Positions 38,101 through 46,745 are shown, counted from the first letter of the stretch. The stretch is 64,000 nucleotides of DNA from CAWCDJ01 sp963794265 (GCA_963794265.1 CAWCDJ010000004.1:1674001-1738000); one strand, 5' to 3'. Numbers and translations are program-made. The notes: a model not told the origin generated them from the sequence alone.

Positions 38101-38196
38101 GTGGAAGCGCGGCGCGCCGTAAACGCCATTGCGGTCGACCAGCGCCATGGCGGCCATGCCGAAATGCGCGCAGGCGCCGGCAAGTTCCTCGGGCAC
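35191..38196 (-). CDS. dnaE2: Error-prone DNA polymerase DnaE2
   Basis: A 1001-residue alpha-subunit polymerase from GTG 38196, third gene of the imuA-imuB-dnaE2 mutasome. PHP domain first; the catalytic acids are in PDIDIDLPSGD. It ends with an OB domain (RIAGSVIVRQRPGTANGFVF). DnaE2 copies past damage and causes SOS mutagenesis. Homology to the conserved N-terminus extends upstream of GTG: codons back to 38250 read YVELHARSGFSFLEGAS, but no start codon precedes them in frame. One extra C near 38248 would join them to ATG 38258, giving MTEP-YVELHAR, overlapping the imuB stop. A family 1 repeat inside the gene encodes HRAATVRERA. Confidence 0.87.
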   Translation of the reverse strand: MPEELAGACAHFGMAAMALVDRNGVYGAPRFHMAAKKAGIRAHIGSEITCTNGLSYPLLVESREGYRNLCRLVTRMKLRAPKGEGAATLEELAEFSRGLICLTRHPDERLLDIFGRGNLYAELQRHYHREEEAQNQAIVERARRLGIPVVATNEAAYATPPQRELLDVLTCVRNHVTLATAGRLLERNSERHVKSPEEMARLFADLPEAIANTLEISARLEFTLADLGYEFPRYPVPEGHTQMSFLRQLTEEGARLRYRPYHERARRQIERELALIEKLKLPGYFLIVWDIVRFCRENDILAQGRGSAANSAVCYALDITAVDPVGMDLLFERFLSEERGEWPDIDIDLPSGDKRERAIQYVYQRFGKLGAAMTANVITYRGRSAAREVGKALGFEITSLERLSSLVRAWEWKDPKDTTERQFHEAGFDLNHPRVRKFFELYRMAQDLPRHLGQHSGGMVICQGALDSVVPLEPATMPGRVVVQWDKEDCADLGIIKVDLLGLGMMAVIEDTLKLIPEVYGEEVDLAHLPPDDPAVFEALQNADTIGMFQVESRAQMASLPRMRPQRFYDIVVQVAIIRPGPIVGKMVHPYLNRRQGREKPDCLHPSLEPVLQRTLGVPLFQEQLLRMAMIAAGFTGGQAEELRRAFGFKRSEERMAEIEVKLREGMERNGIAGKVQDAIVHSITSFALYGFPESHAASFALLAYASAYLKCHYLAAFTCAMLNNQPMGFYSPAILIKDAQRHGLRVLPVDASESDWECRVHRAATVRERAALRLGLRYAKGLREEAGRAIAARRPFSSVDDLALRVPELRKDEINRLAEIGALNSLDRIHRRDALWQAQRAILPVGPLLEPLEEKGQPSPLAAMNTEERLWADYRGTGLTVGRHPMAYRRAEMNALGVKRAIDLARVRNGRIVRIAGSVIVRQRPGTANGFVFLSMEDETGIMNAIVTPDTFDRFKFEVLGEPFLLIEGVLQNLDGVISVKAAKVEGLHAGAAAESHDFH
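35885..35914 (+). repeat. Family 1 repeat inside dnaE2
   Basis: CTCCCTTACGGTCGCGGCTC plus TGTGC, fully inside the dnaE2 coding region. It is read on the minus strand without a stop and without a frameshift as VHRAATVRERA. It lies between the end of the DNA-binding region and the conserved LRLGLRYAKGLREEAG, a site where other DnaE2 proteins have a short variable linker. Confidence 0.8.
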
Positions 38197-38250
38197 TGAG
38201 GCGCCTTCGAGGAAACTAAAGCCGGAGCGCGCGTGCAGCTCGACATAGGT

Positions 38251-39510
38251 TCAGTCATAGCTGCCCTCCACGAACCAGCCGCGCGGGTCGCAATAGATGC
38301 GGTAGAGCGCGCCGTCGGAGAGCGCGATATCCCACTCGTCGCGCGACCAGGGGTCTGCGGTCCACCAGTCGCCCGAAGTGCGCCACGGCCCGGCGAGTTC
38401 GATCACGCGCCCGCGGATGCCCTCGGCGGCGACAAAGGCCGGCCGGCCGGAAGCGATATCGACCCGCGCCTGCAGCGCCGGCCGGAAGATCCGCAAAGCC
38501 AGGTAGGGTAGGCCTCCCGGCCTGCCCGGGGCGCGGAGCGCGCCTTGGGCGCGCGGGCAGGCCAGGAGGCCTACCCTGCTGTTCCCCCCGGGCCTGTGCG
38601 TATCCAACAGCTCCGGAGTTCCCACCCGCCCTTCGCCGACAATCGCCTGGATCCTCGCCAGCGTCAGCTCCAGTTTCACCGGTTCCGGCGCGGCCAGCAC
38701 GAACAACCCGCTCTGCGCCGCCTGCGGCTTCACCGGGTTCACCCCCAACCACACGTCAACCACCGGCGCCTGGGGCGGATGCGCCTCCAGATCGAGTTGC
38801 AGCAGCTTGAGAAACGCCTTGGTATCGAGCGACGGCACCGGCAGGCGCAGCGTGCGCTCATGCACCCCGCGGTTTTCGAGCTTCAGCCGCAGCCGCAATT
38901 CGTCCGTGGCCAAGGCACGGGTGGCCAGTCGCGTGGCGAGGCCGTTTACCAGCCGCGCCAGCAGGAACGCCAGCGGCTCCAGCAGTTCCACCGGGTACTC
39001 CAGCTCAATCCCGTCTGCGAAACCCGGCGCGTCCTCAAGCGGCAGCAGCTTGCGTTCAGCCTCGCCGCGCGCCAGTTCGCGCAGGCGCAGGCCTTCCGGA
39101 CCCAGGCGTTCGGCGATCCCCAGCGGCGGCAGAGCGGCCAGGTCCTGAAAGCGGCGGATGCCCCAGCGGTCGAGGGTTTCCTGCAATTCGGGCGAAGGTG
39201 CCAGCAGGTTCAGCGGCAGCGATCCCAGGTACTTGCCTTCATCGCCTTCGGGCAGGATGCTGACGCCCCGGAAGCCGCGGGCGGCGCAGATGGCCGCATC
39301 CGGGTTGACCGCCAGCGCCAGGTTGGCCTTCACCCCGGTTTCCGAAGCCCGCCGCGAGATGGCCGCCGCCACGTCCTGGGGAAGGCCGAACAGCCGTTCG
39401 AGCCCCCCGGCGTCGAGCGTGACCGTATCGGGCGCGGTCCGCTCCACGGTGGGCGAAAACTCGAAGGCCAGCGCGGTCAGATTGCCCTGGCCGTGAAGAC
39501 AGGCGAACAT
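38251..39510 (-). CDS. imuB: ImuB-like Y-family polymerase homologue
   Basis: A 419-residue protein beginning MFACLHGQGNLTALAFEFSP. I chose ATG 39510, inside the end of imuA (34-base overlap), because it gives the family's start and places TVTLDAGGLERLFG correctly. Y-family palm and little-finger regions are present, but ImuB proteins lack the catalytic acids and work as a scaffold between ImuA, DnaE2 and the sliding clamp. The segment TPELLDTHRPGG is typical of the C-terminal part. An in-frame insertion of about 27 residues (NSRVGLLACPRAQ ... GGLPYLA) is encoded by a family 2 inverted repeat. The gene is followed by dnaE2. Confidence 0.83.
   Translation of the reverse strand: MFACLHGQGNLTALAFEFSPTVERTAPDTVTLDAGGLERLFGLPQDVAAAISRRASETGVKANLALAVNPDAAICAARGFRGVSILPEGDEGKYLGSLPLNLLAPSPELQETLDRWGIRRFQDLAALPPLGIAERLGPEGLRLRELARGEAERKLLPLEDAPGFADGIELEYPVELLEPLAFLLARLVNGLATRLATRALATDELRLRLKLENRGVHERTLRLPVPSLDTKAFLKLLQLDLEAHPPQAPVVDVWLGVNPVKPQAAQSGLFVLAAPEPVKLELTLARIQAIVGEGRVGTPELLDTHRPGGNSRVGLLACPRAQGALRAPGRPGGLPYLALRIFRPALQARVDIASGRPAFVAAEGIRGRVIELAGPWRTSGDWWTADPWSRDEWDIALSDGALYRIYCDPRGWFVEGSYD
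38503..38579. repeat. Family 2 inverted-repeat pair inside imuB
   Basis: The left arm (38503-38528, GTAGGGTAGGCCTCCCGGCC then TGCCCG) and right arm (38554-38579) match as reverse complements with two mismatches over 26 bases. They enclose a 25-base GC-rich centre that is itself nearly palindromic (GCGCGGAGCGCGCC). The unit is read in frame in imuB. Family 2 single units are at 6018 and 52545. Confidence 0.85.
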
Positions 39511-40148
39511 ATCCTGCTCCGATCCGTGGATTGGGCGCGCACTCGCAAGTGGCGCAGCAGGCGCCCGGGGCCGGCGCCCGACCAGCCCGCGTGTTCCCGA
39601 CGGCATTCCAATTGAAGCGAGGCGCAGGTTTTGGCGTTCGACCGCCGGGCCACCGCTAGCAACACGGTGGGGGTGTTTTCCACGGCACGCCGCAGGCGGA
39701 ACCACGAAGTAAGCGAGATGCGCCGCGCCGTCTCCGTGGGGGTATCGCCTAAATCCATAATTACGAGGCCGAATCCGCCGCCCTGAAGGAGCAGGTCGGC
39801 AGCCTTCAAGGCATGCTCGGCGTTATGTGCGGAACGGACCCAGACCAGCCGGGAGAGCCGCACCCCGGCGGCTGCCGCCGAAGCCGGGTCAAATGCGTCC
39901 TCGGCATCCACCAGGGCGCAGATTTCGTCCCGAGCGGTGGCTTCTGCCAGGACGGAGAGCAGCAGGCTGGTGCGGCCCGAAGAGGCCGGACCGAAGATCT
40001 CGGTGAGGCAGCCCCGGGGGATTCCCCCGATAGCGGCATCCACTTCCGGAACTCCGGAAGGCACCCGTTCCGGCTCCGGCCGCGACTGCCAGTCGAGGTG
40101 TCCCCCCAGCACCGATTCGAACTGTAGCCTGAGAACCGCCGCCCCCAT
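39477..40148 (-). CDS. imuA: ImuA-like RecA-fold protein
   Basis: A 223-residue protein with a RecA-like ATPase core. It has PSGVPEVDAAIGG, a Walker A-like FGPASSGRTSLLL, and LVIMDLGD at the Walker B position. ImuA (also called ImuA'/SulA-like) partners ImuB and DnaE2 in translesion synthesis and damage-induced mutagenesis. First gene of the operon; imuB overlaps its end. Two short direct repeats lie just upstream (40150-40168) and are candidate operators, but no LexA site was recognised. Confidence 0.8.
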   Translation of the reverse strand: MGAAVLRLQFESVLGGHLDWQSRPEPERVPSGVPEVDAAIGGIPRGCLTEIFGPASSGRTSLLLSVLAEATARDEICALVDAEDAFDPASAAAAGVRLSRLVWVRSAHNAEHALKAADLLLQGGGFGLVIMDLGDTPTETARRISLTSWFRLRRAVENTPTVLLAVARRSNAKTCASLQLECRREHAGWSGAGPGRLLRHLRVRAQSTDRSRICSPVFTARAI

Positions 40149-40149
40149 A

Positions 40150-40168
40150 TTCGCCTATTCTTCGCCTA
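40150..40168. promoter_or_regulatory. Direct repeat upstream of imuA
   Basis: TTCGCCTA occurs at 40150-40157 and again at 40161-40168, an 11-base period (one helical turn), directly upstream of the imuA start. It may be an operator for damage induction; the LexA motif of this phylum is not something I can assign here. Confidence 0.25.
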
Positions 40169-40321
40169 CACTTTATTTTTACAGGGAGGGGCGGGTGGAT
40201 GTCAATGGACATCAGCCAAGGCCGGCTTCTCCTTTGTAAAAGTTTTGCGAATCCCATGCGTTCCCCCTCAACCCGCCCCCATCTAATGCTAAATTGGAAA
40301 GCATCTCGCGAGGGGAAACTA

Positions 40322-43300
40322 ATGTTCAAAAGCAAGAGTTTAGCTTTGTCGTTGCTATTTCTGGCAGCGGCCGTTTCATTTTCAGCAACTGTCGCGTTCG
40401 CTCAATCCACCGGCAGTATTCAGGGTACGGTGGTGGATGCGACGGGCGCGGCCGTGCCGGGCGCCAGCGTCGCAGTGCGCAACATGGCGACCGGCGAGCT
40501 ACGCACGACCACCACGGATGCCGCGGGCGTCTACTTCGTCCCATCGCTGCCGGTAGGGAACTATCGGGTCGATGTCAAGTCGCCCGGAATGCAGGCAGTG
40601 GCGGCAACCAATCTGGTATTGTCGGTCGGCAGCACCGTAAAGCAGGATTTCGCCCTGAAGGTAGCGGCAACCACGGAAACTGTGGAGGTCGAGGCGTCTG
40701 CGGGCGTAATCGATACCTCAACGGTATCGGTCGGAGCCGTGGTGAATCAGCGCACGGTCCAGGAAATTCCGCTCAACGGGAGACACTTTGTCGACCTGGC
40801 CCTGCTGATCCCGGGATCCGTGACGCCGCCGGCGAATGGCTTTCTGACGGCGCCGCTACGCGGCCAGGGATCATTCTCATTCAATTCAGCCGGTGCGCGG
40901 GAAGACAGTGTCAATTTCATGGTGAACGGGGTCAATCTGAGCGATCCGAACCAGAACCAGATCACCTTCCAGCCCACCATCAACACGGTGGACGAATTTA
41001 AGGTGGATAACCAGACCTTCAGCGCGGAATATGGACGCAATTCCGGATCCATCGTCAATATCGCAACGCGGGCCGGGGAGAACCAGTGGCACGGCGAGGC
41101 CTACGAATACATGCGGAACAGTTACCTGGATGCCCGCAATTTTTCGAACCCCACGAATGTCACGACGGCCGGTTCGCTCGTGCCCAACCTGCAGTCGCCG
41201 TTCATCCGCAACCAGTTCGGCGGCGACGGCGGCGGCGCCATTCTGAAAGACAAACTGTTCACGTTTCTGAGCTTCGAAGGGCTGCGCCAGCGCCAGGCGG
41301 TTCCCCTTTCGGCGACCACCCTTTCCACGGCGCAGCGGGCGCAGGCCGCGACATCGAGCGACCCAATGGTGCAGAGCCTGCTGCCGTTGATTCCGCTGCC
41401 GAATTCGGGAACGAACCAGTTCGCGGCTTCCGCCGTGGCGCCGGTGAACATCGAACAAGGCACGGCGAATGTGAGCTACATCTTTTCTCCGGCGAACCGG
41501 GTCAATTTCTATTACGCCATCCAGCGGGATGAGCGCAACGAACCGCCTTCCACCGACGGCAACAGCTTCCCTGGGGGCGGCGACCAGCGCAACGGCAACC
41601 GCCAGTTGCTCACACTCAATGAAACCTGGACGATCACGCCCACGCTGGTGAACGAAGCGCGGCTCGGATTCAACCGCATTCACATCACGTTTGTTGCCGA
41701 TAACAACAGCAGCGCCTCGAACTTCGGTATCAACAGCGGTGTCACTGCGCCGATCGGGCTGCCGCAGATCTCCATCAGCGGCAATTTCACCTTCGGTGGC
41801 ATCGGCGGATTTCCGCAAGGCAGGGGCGACAATGTCGGCGTTGCCTCCGATACGCTGAGCTGGGTCCACGGCCGTCACACGATCAAATTCGGCGGCGAGT
41901 TCCGGCGGCAGAATTCGGACAACTTCTCGTCTACCCCCGGCACATTCAGTTTCGCGAACATCAACGCATTTCTGGCGGACCAGGCCACTGGATTCACGGC
42001 CAACACATCCAACCGTTCCAATCGGACCTACGGTTCCTCGATGGGCGCTTTTGTGACGGATTCATGGAAAATGACGCAGGCGCTGACGGTCACGCTGGGC
42101 CTGCGCTACGACTGGTACGGCACTCCGACCGAGGCCGAAAACCGCTTCGTGGTGTTCGACCCGACAACGGATATGCTGCAGCACGTCGGGCAGGGCGGCT
42201 CCGGTCCAAGCACTGCGTATAACCAGAGCGCGCTCAATTTCCAGCCGCGCTTCGGTATCGCCTGGGATCCCTTTGAAAACGGGAAGACCGTGATCCGCAG
42301 TGCTTATGCGATCATGACGGATCAGCCTACGCTGGGCCTGGTCACCGGGCTGGCCGCGAACCCGCCCAATGCATTCCCGATCTCGTTCGCACCCTCGTCG
42401 GCGATACCTTTCGTCACGCTGGGAAACGCCTATCCGCTTGCTGCGGGCAGCGTCTCGCCGGTGTCGGTAGCGCATAACTATAGGGACGCGTACGTGTCGG
42501 AGTGGAATTTAAACCTCCAGCAGCAGTTCGCAAACAACTGGGGCTTGATGGTGGGCTACTTCGGCAGCAAGGGGTCCGATCTCAACATCGAGCGCAACTA
42601 CAATCAACCGATCGCCGGGGTCCGGCCCTATCGCACGCTCGCGGCCAATAGCCCCATCGATCCGGGCATGCCGCTATCCAACATTCTGGTATACGAAAGT
42701 GTTGGCAAGTCCAACTATAACGGGCTATGGGTAACCGCCCAGAAGCGCTTCGCGAAGGGATTACAATTCAATGCCTCGTACACATTCGCGAAATCGATCG
42801 ACGACAATTCGCGGAACGTGCAGGGGCTGACCGTTCAGAACAGCTACAACCTGAATGGCGATCGCGGCCTCTCGGACTTCGATGCCCGCCACCGTTTCGT
42901 GCTGAATGGAATCTACGACCTGCCATTCAAGGGCAACCGCTTCAAGGAAGGCTGGAGAGTCTCGCTCATCGAAACGGCGCAGACCGGCAACCCGATCAAC
43001 TTCCACCTCTCGAACACCTCGTTCGCCGGGGCCGCGGTGCTCCGGCCGGATGTGACCGGCCCGGTGACTACGGGCTTCACGCCGGCGGCCAATGGCAGCG
43101 CTACTTCCGTCACCTATATCCAAAATCCGGGCGTCTTCGTCAACCAGGGAACGACCCCTGGAACGGTGCTCGGTTTCGGAAACCTCGGCCGGAATGTGGT
43201 CATCGGGCCGGGCTTCTTCAATCTCGACCTGTCGCTCGCAAAGACTACCAGGATCAGCGAACGCCTGAGCTGGGAATTGCATGCGGATGCATTCGATATT

Positions 43301-43441
43301 CTCAACCAGACCAATTTCACACAGCCGGTTTCGACCGTCGGCTCCTCCACCTTCGGGTTGATCACGGGCGGCACTCGCTTCCCGGCCGGTGACGGCGGCA
43401 CATCGCGGCAGTTGCAACTCGCGATGAAGCTGATATTTTGA
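40322..43441 (+). CDS. TonB-dependent receptor with carboxypeptidase-regulatory domain (Oar-like)
   Basis: A 1039-residue outer-membrane receptor. ATG 40322 gives a signal peptide ending AFAQ and has GAGGGGA about 6 bases upstream. The N-terminal carboxypeptidase-D regulatory-like domain begins GSIQGTVVDATGAAVPGASV. The plug contains NGRHFVDLALLIPG and SAEYGRNSGSIVNIATRAG. The barrel follows and ends QLQLAMKLIF with a terminal Phe, the sorting signal for barrel assembly. Such Oar-like proteins are strongly expanded in Acidobacteria and probably import or process complex carbohydrates or peptides. No SusD partner or TonB/ExbBD gene is nearby. Confidence 0.93.
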   Translation: MFKSKSLALSLLFLAAAVSFSATVAFAQSTGSIQGTVVDATGAAVPGASVAVRNMATGELRTTTTDAAGVYFVPSLPVGNYRVDVKSPGMQAVAATNLVLSVGSTVKQDFALKVAATTETVEVEASAGVIDTSTVSVGAVVNQRTVQEIPLNGRHFVDLALLIPGSVTPPANGFLTAPLRGQGSFSFNSAGAREDSVNFMVNGVNLSDPNQNQITFQPTINTVDEFKVDNQTFSAEYGRNSGSIVNIATRAGENQWHGEAYEYMRNSYLDARNFSNPTNVTTAGSLVPNLQSPFIRNQFGGDGGGAILKDKLFTFLSFEGLRQRQAVPLSATTLSTAQRAQAATSSDPMVQSLLPLIPLPNSGTNQFAASAVAPVNIEQGTANVSYIFSPANRVNFYYAIQRDERNEPPSTDGNSFPGGGDQRNGNRQLLTLNETWTITPTLVNEARLGFNRIHITFVADNNSSASNFGINSGVTAPIGLPQISISGNFTFGGIGGFPQGRGDNVGVASDTLSWVHGRHTIKFGGEFRRQNSDNFSSTPGTFSFANINAFLADQATGFTANTSNRSNRTYGSSMGAFVTDSWKMTQALTVTLGLRYDWYGTPTEAENRFVVFDPTTDMLQHVGQGGSGPSTAYNQSALNFQPRFGIAWDPFENGKTVIRSAYAIMTDQPTLGLVTGLAANPPNAFPISFAPSSAIPFVTLGNAYPLAAGSVSPVSVAHNYRDAYVSEWNLNLQQQFANNWGLMVGYFGSKGSDLNIERNYNQPIAGVRPYRTLAANSPIDPGMPLSNILVYESVGKSNYNGLWVTAQKRFAKGLQFNASYTFAKSIDDNSRNVQGLTVQNSYNLNGDRGLSDFDARHRFVLNGIYDLPFKGNRFKEGWRVSLIETAQTGNPINFHLSNTSFAGAAVLRPDVTGPVTTGFTPAANGSATSVTYIQNPGVFVNQGTTPGTVLGFGNLGRNVVIGPGFFNLDLSLAKTTRISERLSWELHADAFDILNQTNFTQPVSTVGSSTFGLITGGTRFPAGDGGTSRQLQLAMKLIF

Positions 43442-43462
43442 GGGGCGGTCGAGACCGGCCCC
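43442..43462 (+). terminator. Bulged hairpin after the TonB receptor gene
   Basis: GGGGCGGT pairs with ACCGGCCCC around CGAG with one bulged base, directly after the stop of the receptor and before the convergent mutL. No T-run is visible. Confidence 0.35.
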
Positions 43463-43505
43463 GGCGCAGTAGCGACTCAGAAGAACCGACACCAGGGAGA
43501 TCGTC

Positions 43506-45488
43506 TCAGATCCGGTGGAACGCCTTCAGGATCTCCCTGGTGGAGTAGTGCATCGCGATCGGCCGTCCGTGCGGGCAACTCATCGGGCAATCGGTCTGTG
43601 CCAGCGCGCGGAGCAGCCATTCCATCTTGGCGAAATCGAGCCGCATGTTGATTTTGATGGCGGCGCGGCAGGCGATGGAGGCGCAGATGCCGCGGCGCAG
43701 GTCGTCGAGCGAGGCTCCGCGCAGTTCTTCTTCGGCGATCTCCAGGATTTCGTAGAGGATCTTTTCGAGGTCGGCGCCGCCCACGTTGGCGGGGGCGGCC
43801 TTGATGGCGATGGTGCGGTTGCCGAAGGGCTCCGTTTCGAAGCCGGAGGCGTGCAGTTCGTCGGCGATGCGGGCGTAGTCGATCTGCTGCTCGGGGGTGA
43901 GTTGCAGGATCAGGGGCATCAGCAGGCGCTGCATCTCCACGCGTCCGGCGGAGCGCTGCTTCATGACCTGCTCGAAGAGGATGCGCTCGTGGGCCACGTG
44001 CTGGTCGATGATCCACAGGCCGTCGCGGCCGGCGGCGATGATGAAACTTTCGTGGATCTGGCCGAGCGGGCGCAGATCCGACAGCGCCGAAAGCGACATC
44101 TCGGGCGGCGGGATGGCCTCCGGCGGGAACTCGCCATGGGCGTCCAGGCGGCGCATCAGCTTGCCGGAAGGCGGGGGACCGGGCGTCACTTCGAGGGGCG
44201 GAGCGGAGAAATCGAGCCGGGGGGCGGAGGCGGCGGGGGCGCGCAGGGCGAACTCGGGCAGCGCCGGATCAGCCGGGGCAGGCGCCGCCGGGTCAAGCAC
44301 GCTGGGATCCGCCGCTTCGTTTTCGATCATCTGGCTGAATTCGGAGTATGGCAGGGCGGCCGCGGGCTGGGGGGGCGGGGAGACCCGGCCGGCGGGCGAA
44401 AAGGTTGGCGCGGGGCGGGTTTCCATGAGGCGCTCGCGGATGGTGTCGCGCACGAAGTCGTGCACGAACGACCCATGGCGGAACCGCACCTCGGTCTTCG
44501 ACGGATGCACGTTCACGTCCACTTCTTCGGGGTCGCACTCGAGAAACAGCAGCGCGAACGGATAGGCCGCGGGCGGCATCAGGTTGTGATATGCCGAGGA
44601 CAGCGCATGCAGCAGCAGGCGGTCGCGAATCAGGCGGCCGTTGACGAAGATATAGATGGAATTGCGATTGGCCTTCTGCACCTGCGGCCGCGAAAAGAAG
44701 CCATTCAGGCGGAAGGCGCGGGAAGGCGGCTCGTCGGGCTCCTTCTGGTATTCGGCAACTCCTTGTGAGGGGGCCACGGCGGGCGGCGGCAGCAGCAGTT
44801 CCTTCTCACGTTCGCCGATCTCCACCAGTTCCTCGAGCACCTGGCTGCCGAACACCTGGTAAACGCGCTCTTCGAGCGTCGGGACAGGGGTGACGTGCAG
44901 CAACTCGCTGGGACCGCTGGTGAGGTGAAACGTTTTGGCGGGGTGGGCCAGGCTGTAGTGCGTGACGAGGGAGGCCACGTGCGCCAGTTCGGTGGGTTCG
45001 GTGCGGAGGAATTTTCTGCGCGCGGGCACATTATAGAACAGGTCGCGGACGGTGATGGCGGTGCCGCCGCCGAGCGCGGCTTCTTCGCAGCGCAGCATGC
45101 GGCCGCCGGCGATCTCGATACGGGTGCCGGTGGTTTCCTCGGGCGAGCGGGTTTCGAGCAACAGCCGGGATACGGAGGCGATCGAAGGCAGCGCCTCGCC
45201 GCGGAACCCGAGTGTGGCGATGGAGAGCAGGTCTTTGACGTCGCGCAGTTTGCTGGTGGCGTGGCGTTCGAAGGCCAGCAGCGCGTCGTCGCGCAACATG
45301 CCGCAGCCGTCATCGACGATGCGGATCAGGCGCCGGCCGCCGGCTTCGACCTCGATCCGCAGGCTGGAAGCCCCGGCGTCGAGCGAGTTTTCGAGGAGTT
45401 CTTTGACCACCGAAGCAGGCCGCTCCACCACCTCTCCAGCGGCGATTTTATTGGCGACCTGATCGGGAAGAACGCGGATGCGGCCCAT
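43506..45488 (-). CDS. mutL: DNA mismatch repair protein MutL
   Basis: A 660-residue protein. The GHKL ATPase has VANKIAAGEVVERPASVVKE, LLENSLDAG, DDGCGM and GFRGEALPSI. A Pro/Ala-rich linker (about 345-460) separates it from the dimerisation/endonuclease domain. The metal-binding motif reads DQHVAHERILFE (near residue 495), a conservative change from DQHA, and CPHGRP is present near the C-terminus, so this MutL is predicted to have strand-nicking activity, as in bacteria lacking MutH. MutS is not in the window. It stands alone on the minus strand. Confidence 0.95.
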   Translation of the reverse strand: MGRIRVLPDQVANKIAAGEVVERPASVVKELLENSLDAGASSLRIEVEAGGRRLIRIVDDGCGMLRDDALLAFERHATSKLRDVKDLLSIATLGFRGEALPSIASVSRLLLETRSPEETTGTRIEIAGGRMLRCEEAALGGGTAITVRDLFYNVPARRKFLRTEPTELAHVASLVTHYSLAHPAKTFHLTSGPSELLHVTPVPTLEERVYQVFGSQVLEELVEIGEREKELLLPPPAVAPSQGVAEYQKEPDEPPSRAFRLNGFFSRPQVQKANRNSIYIFVNGRLIRDRLLLHALSSAYHNLMPPAAYPFALLFLECDPEEVDVNVHPSKTEVRFRHGSFVHDFVRDTIRERLMETRPAPTFSPAGRVSPPPQPAAALPYSEFSQMIENEAADPSVLDPAAPAPADPALPEFALRAPAASAPRLDFSAPPLEVTPGPPPSGKLMRRLDAHGEFPPEAIPPPEMSLSALSDLRPLGQIHESFIIAAGRDGLWIIDQHVAHERILFEQVMKQRSAGRVEMQRLLMPLILQLTPEQQIDYARIADELHASGFETEPFGNRTIAIKAAPANVGGADLEKILYEILEIAEEELRGASLDDLRRGICASIACRAAIKINMRLDFAKMEWLLRALAQTDCPMSCPHGRPIAMHYSTREILKAFHRI

Positions 45489-45545
45489 GGGCTCTCGTTC
45501 ACTATAGCAGCCGAATCCCCGAGCCTGACGAGGCGCGCCGGCGGC

Positions 45546-46634
45546 CTAGCGGCCCAGTTCGGTTACTTCGATCGGGGAACCGTCGAGCAGCAGCGCTTCG
45601 ACGCGCGCGTGCTTGCCGTCCACTTTTACGGTCACGAAGTTTTCCGTGCTCACCACTTTTTTCGTGATGCCCTCGGGCGGTTTGCCGACGTCGTATAGCG
45701 GCGCGCCGCCGCCGCCGGTAATGAAATAGTGAATGCCGTTCCGGAGATAGTGCTGGTAATTGTGATCGTGGCCGAAGAAGCCGGCGGTGAGCTTATACTT
45801 TTCGAACATCGGCATGAGGGCGATCATCTGCGGGTTATCGCCCTGCCGCCGCGTGACCGCGGTGATGGGCGGATGGTGGCAGATGACGAACCGGAAATCG
45901 GCGGACTGGCTTTTTTGCAGGTCTTCTTCGAGCCAGCGGGTCTGCTCGGTCCAGTAAGTTTCGCGCGCGGCGGCGCTGGTTGAGACGTTGCCGATATCGC
46001 TATTGAGCACGATGAAGTGGGCATTCGCCCAATCGAAGGAGTAATACGGCGTGGAGATGTTGAAGAAGTCGTAGAATTGCCGATCGTTCCGCTCGTGGTT
46101 GCCGAGGGAAGGGTAGAACGCCGTCTTGCGAAGAAGTTCGCGTTCGATGTCGAAGAATACGGGCCACTGGGCGGAATCGGCTCCGTTCGCGACCAGGTCG
46201 CCGGTATGCAGAACGAAATCCGGCGAGGAATACTTCAGGATGGCGGCAATCACCCGGCGGTGAACGTCGTGCCGGGTACGGGTATCGCCGAAGACCACGA
46301 ACTGAAAGGGAACGGACGCACCGGCGGCCGGCGCGGTCTGGAAGGAACCTTTGCCGTCTTCGCGGCCGGTGGTGTCGTAGTAATACTTCGTCCCCGGCTG
46401 AAGGCCGGAGAAATGCACTTTTTCGGCGCGCAGCACGGGACTTTGTTTCTCCGCTTGTCCAGGCTGTTTGCCGAGGGCGACCGTGGACGTTTCCACCACC
46501 CACACGACGGTGGCGGTTCGCTGCCCCACATTCACCGTGTAGGGACCGCCCACCACCCGTTCTTGGGCCCGGATTGCCGGGAACAGCAGAGGCAGAGCGA
46601 GAAGGCAGCAGAATCGCAACGTTTTGGCAGACAT
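45546..46634 (-). CDS. Purple acid phosphatase-like metallophosphoesterase, secreted
   Basis: A 362-residue protein with a signal peptide (RFCCLLALPLLFPAIRA). A fibronectin-like N-terminal domain (about 25-105, HFSGLQPGTKYYY) precedes the metallophosphoesterase core. The five metal-binding motifs are visible: GDTR, HTGDLV, GNHE, CHHPPI and GHDHNYQHY. The order matches purple acid phosphatases. A phosphate-scavenging or nucleotide-hydrolysing role outside the cytoplasm is likely; substrate unknown. It is 57 bases downstream of the reading direction of mutL and has its own start region. Confidence 0.87.
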   Translation of the reverse strand: MSAKTLRFCCLLALPLLFPAIRAQERVVGGPYTVNVGQRTATVVWVVETSTVALGKQPGQAEKQSPVLRAEKVHFSGLQPGTKYYYDTTGREDGKGSFQTAPAAGASVPFQFVVFGDTRTRHDVHRRVIAAILKYSSPDFVLHTGDLVANGADSAQWPVFFDIERELLRKTAFYPSLGNHERNDRQFYDFFNISTPYYSFDWANAHFIVLNSDIGNVSTSAAARETYWTEQTRWLEEDLQKSQSADFRFVICHHPPITAVTRRQGDNPQMIALMPMFEKYKLTAGFFGHDHNYQHYLRNGIHYFITGGGGAPLYDVGKPPEGITKKVVSTENFVTVKVDGKHARVEALLLDGSPIEVTELGR

Positions 46635-46745
46635 ATAGATGCCCCATTATGCGCCGCGGAAGTTACAGCACAATAACACAGCCGTGTGACCTGCAGGCTT
46701 CACCGATTTTAGAAGCGAGCGGCGGAGAATGGAATCCCTTGGCTT

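Noticed and set aside
36058..38199. 713-residue plus-strand frame opposite dnaE2
   Set aside because: dnaE2 is a well-conserved polymerase on the other strand; the opposite frame is His/Arg/Gly-rich without motifs.
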